DNA of 64,000 bases from Bog-473 sp963763575 (lineage in GTDB: Bacteria > Actinomycetota > Acidimicrobiia > Acidimicrobiales > RAAP-2): contig CAVXPD010000004.1 of assembly GCA_963763575.1 (NCBI GenBank), positions 992,001-1,056,000 on the forward strand, given 5' to 3'. This document shows, in pieces, positions 59,107 to 64,000 of the stretch; the stretch's first letter is position 1; each line of letters opens with the position of its first letter. Made by a program: the position numbers and the translations under genes. The notes under the pieces were generated by a model that was not told the origin of the DNA, did no database searches, and saw nothing but the letters and a program-made list of their open reading frames with translations.

Positions 59107-59331
59107 GAGACGTCGGTTTCGAGGTGCGCTTCGACATCACCATTGGACCTATGGGCAGCGGCGTATGACCACCGACGACTGACTCCGGACGTACAAGGAG
59201 CTCAGTGCGCAGGCGTAACGATTCTCGCCGAACCCGCCGAGCGACCCTACGGCATCGAGACCATCTCGCGTGACGACTGGGGGAACACATGAGCTTGGTG
59301 CAGCCGTTCGAATTCGGCGGTGCGATTAGAG
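59107..59331 (+). pseudogene. Multiply frameshifted VOC/glyoxalase remnant
   Basis: Pieces of one VOC domain appear in order in different frames: DVGFEVRFDITIGPMG near 59110-59160, then TYKELSAQ near 59190, GVTILAEPAERPYGIETISR (then DDWGNT) to 59292, and SLVQPFEFGGAIRA from 59292. The pattern YKELxARGVT...PxERPYGIExxxRDxxGNxxSLxQ is characteristic. At least two single-base losses and a stop break it, so no functional product is expected. No other gene is seen in 58986-59384. Confidence 0.68.
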
Positions 59332-59384
59332 CCGCTCGAGTGATGTCTGGGCACCGGGAACACACCACGACCGGCGGCAAGCCC

Positions 59385-61082
59385 TCACAAACCGACCGGC
59401 GCGGGCGCCGGCGCGAAGGCAAAGTATTCGTGGATGGCCCGTACGGCGGCGGAACCTTCGCCAACGGCGGTCGCGACGCGCTTCGCCGAGCCGGAGCGCA
59501 CATCGCCGACAGCGAAGAGACCCGGATGACTCGTTTCGTACGGGAGTGGCAATCGTCCGAGCGAAGTCCACGGACCGTTCAAGTGCTCAGGTCCAAGGGA
59601 GCGGTCCGTGAGGATGAACCCGTGGTCATCGAGGGCAGCACAACCCGTGAGCCAACCGGACTGGGGGTCGGCACCGATGAAGGAGAACAGTGCGGCAGAC
59701 GGCCGTCGCGTCACCCCGGGTGGTCCGGTGATCTGCACTGTGCTCAGGACCTGGTCACCCTCGAGCGCCACGATCTGGCTGTTCGTGAGGACCTCGATGC
59801 GTGGATGGCCCTCGAGTCGCTGCACGAGGTAGCCGGACATGCTGGCCGCGAGCTCTGCTCCTCGGATCACGACGGTGACCTCACTGCCTTGCTCGGCCAA
59901 GAAGATCGCCGCCTGGCCGGCGGAATTGCCGCCGCCCACGACCACGACCGGGCTCCCTGCGCATTGGCGGGCCTCGAGATCGGTGGCGGCGTAGTACACG
60001 CCCTTGGCCTCGAACTCGACGATCCGATCCACGTCGATCCGCCGATACTTGGCCCCGGTCGCAGCGATGACGGCCCTCCCCGCCACCTCGGAGCCGTCCG
60101 AGAGCTCGATGACGAGATGCCCGGCCCGCTCCCTCAACCTGACGGCCTCACACGGCGTGGTCATGTTCGCCCCGAACTTCTCCGCTTGCACAAAGCCACG
60201 CTGGGCGAGTTCACCGCCGGAGATCCCGGTCGGAAAGCCGAAGTAATTCTCGATCCTGGAGCTGGTCCCGGCCTGCCCACCGGGAGCCACCATGTCGACG
60301 CCGAGCGTTCGCAGGCCCTCGGACGCACCGTACACTGCCGCCGCGAGACCGGCTGGGCCTCCCCCGACGATGACCAGATCGAAGCAGCGCTGAGGCAGTC
60401 GCTCGAGGGTCAGGCCGAAGTAATCCGACAGCATTCCCGGGGTGGCGCGGCGGATCACGGTGCCCGTCGACACGACGACGGGAAGGTCGGAGGACCGGAG
60501 CCCGAAGTTCTCGACCAGGCCCCCCACCTGCGGATCGGCATCGGGGTCGAGCCATTCGTAGGGGATTCGAGTGCGCGAGAGGAACTCTCTCAGCTGCAGG
60601 ACCTCAGGCGAGAAGCGGGACCCGATGACCCGAGTCGCCGAACGAGCACCGGTCAACAGCTCGTTCCGGCGTGCCATGAATGCCGCCAGGATCTTGTCGC
60701 TCAGCTGCGGCTCGGTGGCGATGATGCGCCGGAACGCCTCGACCGGTATCACCAGCAGCTCGCTGGTCTCCGCCACCCGGGTCGAGACGAAGACCCGTAA
60801 GCCCGTCAACAGGTTCAGCTCACCCAGAAACCGCCCCGGACCGTGCGAGACGATGAGCTGCTCTTGGCCGTCGACGTCGACGAGGACCTCGACCAATCCC
60901 GAGAGCACGACATAGAAGTCGTAGCTGGTGTCTCCGGCTCGGTAGAGGTACTCCCCGGCCTGGACGACTCGGCGCGTGCCATACGGTTCCAGTTGGGCGA
61001 TCTCGGAGCTGTCGAGGTTGGGGATGAGCGCCTCGGGAACCACTGGCCCCGGTGTCTGCCCGGATTCGCTGCGCGTCGTCAC
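59385..61082 (-). CDS. Cyclic-nucleotide-binding / thioredoxin-reductase-like fusion
   Basis: A 565-residue fusion. Residues about 20-140 are a cNMP-binding (CRP-type) domain: EYLYRAGDTSYDFYVVLSGL, SHGPGRFLGELNLLTGL. A short thioredoxin-like linker follows (SPEVLQLREFLSRTRIPYEW). From about 235 there is a class II pyridine-nucleotide oxidoreductase: DLVIVGGGPAGLAAAVYGAS, GGQAGTSSRIENYFGFPTGI, VVVVGGGNSAGQAAIFLAEQ and GLFAVGDVRSGSAKRVATAV. The CxxC of true thioredoxin reductase is absent. Family members often sit beside UBP zinc-finger proteins, and one is at 61910. The ligand may be cAMP; the electron acceptor is unknown. Confidence 0.92.
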   Translation of the reverse strand: MTTRSESGQTPGPVVPEALIPNLDSSEIAQLEPYGTRRVVQAGEYLYRAGDTSYDFYVVLSGLVEVLVDVDGQEQLIVSHGPGRFLGELNLLTGLRVFVSTRVAETSELLVIPVEAFRRIIATEPQLSDKILAAFMARRNELLTGARSATRVIGSRFSPEVLQLREFLSRTRIPYEWLDPDADPQVGGLVENFGLRSSDLPVVVSTGTVIRRATPGMLSDYFGLTLERLPQRCFDLVIVGGGPAGLAAAVYGASEGLRTLGVDMVAPGGQAGTSSRIENYFGFPTGISGGELAQRGFVQAEKFGANMTTPCEAVRLRERAGHLVIELSDGSEVAGRAVIAATGAKYRRIDVDRIVEFEAKGVYYAATDLEARQCAGSPVVVVGGGNSAGQAAIFLAEQGSEVTVVIRGAELAASMSGYLVQRLEGHPRIEVLTNSQIVALEGDQVLSTVQITGPPGVTRRPSAALFSFIGADPQSGWLTGCAALDDHGFILTDRSLGPEHLNGPWTSLGRLPLPYETSHPGLFAVGDVRSGSAKRVATAVGEGSAAVRAIHEYFAFAPAPAPVGL

Positions 61083-61268
61083 GACGAAGATTCCTCCGCC
61101 TCAGCGACGGTGCTGGACGGGACCACGGGTGAGACTGCGGCCAGGCGATTGGTGCAGGGTCGACCCACTTCGGCGATCATCGAGAGCAGATTAGTGGGGC
61201 GCGAGTGCGACTACAGCGGTTGAACTCCCACCAAGGCGCTCCTCTGCCCTCGACGTTGCAGACCGGGC

Positions 61269-61284
61269 GGCCCGAAGGCGGGCC
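61269..61284. terminator. GC hairpin in fusion/VOC intergenic gap
   Basis: GGCCCG-AAGG-CGGGCC is a perfect 6-bp stem with a 4-base loop within the 313-bp gap 61083-61395. The gap holds no supported gene; promoters for both flanking genes should lie here. Confidence 0.35.
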
Positions 61285-61395
61285 GTGTTCACTGACCTCC
61301 TCGAGTCGTAGGGGCCTCGGACGCAATCGGGTCCTCGACCTCCGTCTCCGGGCAGTGCGCCCTAGTGCGGACTCTGAGAATACGGGGCAAGATTT

Positions 61396-61857
61396 GTGAC
61401 TCCCGAGACTGGAGCTGGCCCCGTGTACTTCCAAAGCATTGTGATGAACATCGCAGACCTCGACCGATCACTCGAGTTCTATCAAGCCGTCTATGGATTC
61501 CAGCTGCTCTCTCGAAAGGACCAATTGGCGGCGATCCATGCACCCGGGACCGAGCAGCCCCAGGTGATCATCTTGCGAGCCATCGGGTCGACCCGCGTCC
61601 TCGGCGCTCGTCACATCGGTATGCGTGCGCTGGTAATGGAAGTTGCATCGCTCGATGAACTCAGGCGGATCGAGATCGCCGTAGAGAAGCGAAAGTGCTT
61701 CGTGTCGAGACGAGATGGCGACACCTGGACTGCGGTGTTCGCTCGTGACCCCGACCGCATTGCCGTGGTCGCCGGCTGCAGCTCGACGCCGGGCGAGCGG
61801 ATCACCCTCGAAGCATGGGCGAGTCTCGACACATCCCTCTACGGTGTCGGCGAGTAG
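61396..61857 (+). CDS. VOC (glyoxalase/dioxygenase) superfamily protein
   Basis: A 153-residue VOC protein: VYFQSIVMNIADLDRSLEFY, QAVYGFQLLSRKDQLAAIHA, GARHIGMRALVMEVASLDEL and the closing TWTAVFARDPDRIAVVAGCS. Only part of the usual His/Glu metal set is visible. GTG 61396 starts the frame with a weak ribosome site. It lies between the fusion oxidoreductase and the UBP zinc-finger gene and may form a small redox or aldehyde-detoxification unit with them. Confidence 0.85.
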   Translation: MTPETGAGPVYFQSIVMNIADLDRSLEFYQAVYGFQLLSRKDQLAAIHAPGTEQPQVIILRAIGSTRVLGARHIGMRALVMEVASLDELRRIEIAVEKRKCFVSRRDGDTWTAVFARDPDRIAVVAGCSSTPGERITLEAWASLDTSLYGVGE

Positions 61858-61909
61858 GCCAGGTCCCCATTGTGTCTGAGACAACGGCGTAGAGGAAGGA
61901 GGCAGTGAC

Positions 61910-62257
61910 ATGAGCGAACAGGCGATCGATCCCACGAGAGAGCCGAGCGGTACCGGCTGTGTCGAGTGCGAGGAGGTCGGAGGCTGGTGGCTCCATCTGC
62001 GCCGCTGCACCCAGTGCGGCCACATCGGTTGCTGTGACAACTCTCCCGCCCAGCACGCGTCGGCGCACGCCCACGGGTCCGGTCATCCCGTGATTGCCAG
62101 CTTCGAGCCCGGCGAAGATTGGTTCTACGACTATCGGAGCGAACAGTTCCTTGCTGGCCAACACCTAGCACCGCCGACACATCATCCGCTTGATCAACCG
62201 GTACCCGGACCGAGCGGGCGTGTCCCCCGCGATTGGCAGACGCAACTACACCCCTAG
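61910..62257 (+). CDS. UBP-type zinc-finger protein
   Basis: A 115-residue protein almost wholly made of a ZnF-UBP domain: GCVECEEVGGWWLHLRRCTQ, CGHIGCCDNSPAQHASAHAH, then GSGHPVIASFEPGEDWFYDY. The Cys/His set could hold two or three zinc ions. In eukaryotes the fold binds ubiquitin C-termini; bacterial versions have no known ligand but often neighbour cNMP-thioredoxin-reductase fusions, as here. ATG 61910 follows GAAGGAGGCAGTGAC. Confidence 0.9.
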   Translation: MSEQAIDPTREPSGTGCVECEEVGGWWLHLRRCTQCGHIGCCDNSPAQHASAHAHGSGHPVIASFEPGEDWFYDYRSEQFLAGQHLAPPTHHPLDQPVPGPSGRVPRDWQTQLHP

Positions 62258-62260
62258 TGC

Positions 62261-62276
62261 GGGCATTTCGATGCCC
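62261..62276 (+). terminator. Terminator-like UUCG hairpin after UBP gene
   Basis: GGGCAT-TTCG-ATGCCC starts 3 bp after the UBP stop: a 6-bp stem with a stable UUCG loop. There is no U tract. It is a good candidate terminator. The remaining gap to 62440 shows no gene. Confidence 0.55.
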
Positions 62277-62439
62277 CGAGGGCGGGGTCGATGCCCGACG
62301 CGACGAACCGGTCCGTCACCACGCTCTAATCCGGCCGGCACGAACGACACGAAGCGAACTGGTCCGCAAGGCCGTCTTCGGCCGTGACGCGTCGGGAACC
62401 GGACGCCCGGCTCCCGACGCGATCACTCGCTACTGCGCA

Positions 62440-63702
62440 TTAGGACGTCGCGTTCGCCGTCGAAGTCCCCGGGATGTCCGTCCCGCAGAACGGCTGAGAA
62501 GAGACGGCCGTGAACCCACTCTTGCCGGCCCGCATCATCCAGGCACAGCTTTTCGCGCTGTCGTGCCCGAAGGCGGTGGCGTAGTCCCAGCTCTGGGGAA
62601 GGAGCCCGTTGCCGTTGTAGGAGGTGACGCCACGGAGCGCGTGGATCACACCCGCATGGGTGGGATTCGGACCGGCGAGCTGCAGACCCTTGATCATGAG
62701 ATCGGCCCCCAACCACGCCTCGTATTCGCTGAACGACGGGAAGTCGGTCTTGGAGTACCCGTCGTACTTCTCCATGGCGGCCTGCATCGTCCTCGTGCCG
62801 GCGTCGGGGAGCGACCAGGGACGGAAGAGAGCGTAGAAGTAGTCGCCTTGTAGGGCGGACCAGGCCGGTGAGTTGATCACGTTCGGTTGGTAGCCGGTCG
62901 CGAACAAGCCGACCTTCAGCTTGACCCCCGCCTGCTTCAGGGCCTCCGCGAGCGCGAAGTTCGAGTTGTTGTCCATCTCGGGCACGAGCGCGTTGATGCG
63001 ACCGTTCTTCGCCACCAGAGCATCGGGGCCAAAGTCGACGCTCCCGAACGGAACCGACGTGTTGAGGACGCCGACCTTGCCGCCGACGTGCTTGAAGGAG
63101 TCAGCCGACTGGATCGCCGCACGGCTCGACGACGGGGAGATGCCGTACCCGTAGGAACCGAGATTCGTCGCGCCGTGTTCCTTCAGGAAGTTTCCGGCCA
63201 GCGTGGTCACCGGATACTTCGGATTGAGGCTGCCGACATCGGCGGCGAACATGTTCGTGTAGGGCTGCTCGCCCCACTCGGGCCCGTCGCTGTACGAACC
63301 GGTCACGGGAATCCCCTGCTCCTGCGGGTACTTGGCCGCCAGGAAGAAGAGCGGGCTCTGCGACACGATGCCGAAGGCCTTCGAATCGGCGTCCTGCACC
63401 GCCGTGGCGATCTCGGACGGGCTCGTCTGGTCGTCGACGATCAGGGGGACCAGCTTGTGCCCGTTCACACCGCCCTCAGCGTTCTGCAGGTCGATCCTCG
63501 CCTTGAAGGCACCGGGTGAGGTTGCGTCCTCTGACGCGCCCGGTCCCGTGATCGACGTGATGTAGGCGATGGTGATCGGCGCCCCGGACGCCGCCGCTGG
63601 TGCGGACGTGGCCATCGAGTACGCGGTGGGCAGCCCGGCCATCAGCGTCAGTAACGCCGCACCGACGGCTCCCCGCCTCGCCAAATTGCGTAGTGGTTGC
63701 AT
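62440..63702 (-). CDS. Exported ABC-type substrate-binding protein (paralogue 2)
   Basis: A 420-residue exported binding protein: signal peptide with RRGAVGAALLTLMAGLPTAY, then PITIAYITSITGPGASEDAT, GGVNGHKLVPLIVDDQTSPS, VTGSYSDGPEWGEQPYTNMF and YGYGISPSSSRAAIQSADSF. It matches the protein at 56021-57286 across its length, so the two are paralogues, but its promoter lacks the shared 19-bp motif. ATG 63702 follows GGGGGGAGGCAC. No permease or ATPase is seen in the window; a downstream or distant partner is possible. Confidence 0.92.
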   Translation of the reverse strand: MQPLRNLARRGAVGAALLTLMAGLPTAYSMATSAPAAASGAPITIAYITSITGPGASEDATSPGAFKARIDLQNAEGGVNGHKLVPLIVDDQTSPSEIATAVQDADSKAFGIVSQSPLFFLAAKYPQEQGIPVTGSYSDGPEWGEQPYTNMFAADVGSLNPKYPVTTLAGNFLKEHGATNLGSYGYGISPSSSRAAIQSADSFKHVGGKVGVLNTSVPFGSVDFGPDALVAKNGRINALVPEMDNNSNFALAEALKQAGVKLKVGLFATGYQPNVINSPAWSALQGDYFYALFRPWSLPDAGTRTMQAAMEKYDGYSKTDFPSFSEYEAWLGADLMIKGLQLAGPNPTHAGVIHALRGVTSYNGNGLLPQSWDYATAFGHDSAKSCAWMMRAGKSGFTAVSSQPFCGTDIPGTSTANATS

Positions 63703-63855
63703 CAATCTGTGCCTCCCCCCGTCTTCCGGGTCAAGTGTTGAGCGAGCGCTTGGCTCGGTTGTTGGTGTGGCTCGTCATGGTCGAGAAGTCCCGAAAAACT
63801 AGAGGTTCGAGAGCCCTAGCGGGACGCGGGCCCAATTCGAGGCTTTCGGGACAGG

Positions 63856-64000
63856 TCACGGGGCCGGCACCGATTCGATGGCCCCGTGATCGGCGACGGC
63901 GGCCCCGAGCCGCTCGAGCATCGCGGTGGTGATCGGCGCAGCCACCTTGAGGGTGATGGCCCACAGGAAGAAGCCGTACACCAGCCCCAACCCGATGCTG
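63856..64000 (-). CDS. C-terminal end of a membrane protein (partial)
   Basis: The minus strand from the window edge reads SIGLGLVYGFFLWAITLKVA and then APITTAMLERLGAAVADHGA before a stop at 63856. One hydrophobic helix is visible. The family cannot be told from 47 residues. It lies upstream of the binding-protein gene on the same strand, 150 bp away. Confidence 0.5.
   Translation of the reverse strand, partial: SIGLGLVYGFFLWAITLKVAAPITTAMLERLGAAVADHGAIESVPAP

Noticed and set aside
1..64000. CRISPR array, tRNA or rRNA genes
   Set aside because: No regularly spaced repeats, cloverleaf-like segments or rRNA signatures were seen by eye; a covariance search would be decisive.

Overview
The window is GC-rich bacterial DNA with tightly packed genes, frequent GTG starts and many 4-base start/stop overlaps. 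The repertoire points to an actinomycete: several cytochromes P450, many acyl-CoA dehydrogenases and ligases, a probable F420-type nitroreductase-fold protein, DUF4235, a Cys-less DksA-like protein, and GntR/TetR regulators. Mycobacteriales or Acidimicrobiia are both plausible. There is no rRNA, tRNA or CRISPR, and the genus cannot be fixed from the sequence alone. Most of the window is catabolic and handles lipid-, steroid- or xenobiotic-like carboxylic acids through CoA thioesters, with oxygenases for ring or side-chain attack.

Layout. 1-2.5 kb: a partial flavin monooxygenase facing a GntR regulator across TGATTG-type repeats, then a TetR regulator. 2.5-13.7 kb: a P450, a beta-oxidation operon on the minus strand (acyl-CoA ligase, two unlike acyl-CoA dehydrogenases, enoyl-CoA hydratase), a third dehydrogenase, a CaiB-type CoA transferase with a second ligase, and a second P450. 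14-26 kb: an accessory stretch with small stress/detoxification-type genes, an IS3-family element disrupted by an IS110-family element, a group II intron with its maturase, a hydrolase-cyclase fusion, and a frameshifted pseudogene. 26.5-31.5 kb: a redox gene set (FMN reductase, DapB-like dehydrogenase, alpha-hydroxy-acid oxidase, CMD-like protein, zinc alcohol dehydrogenase, VOC protein).

31.6-37.8 kb is the most unusual block. It holds a double-length TetR protein, a VWA protein, a CbbQ/NorQ-type AAA+ ATPase, a substrate-binding-fold protein with no signal peptide, and an AveC-like membrane protein. The first three overlap by 4 bases. No RuBisCO, nitric oxide reductase or CO dehydrogenase is present for the ATPase/VWA pair to activate. 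A 19-base motif (TCGGAACAAATGTCAGGTT and near copies) lies before the TetR gene, before the substrate-binding gene, between an SDR and a P450 at 42.4 kb, and before an exported substrate-binding protein at 57.3 kb. This suggests one regulon spread over 26 kb.

38-64 kb: cupin, NTF2-like, nitronate-monooxygenase-like and Cys-less redoxin genes; a third P450 with two SDRs; a third acyl-CoA ligase facing a Rieske oxygenase; an SDR, exported quinoprotein-like beta-propeller, Baeyer-Villiger monooxygenase, double SDR and amidohydrolase; two paralogous exported substrate-binding proteins; a TetR/SDR pair; and a cyclic-nucleotide-binding/thioredoxin-reductase fusion near a UBP zinc-finger gene. Decayed fragments (a redoxin copy, a VOC gene, a transposase tail) lie between the live genes.
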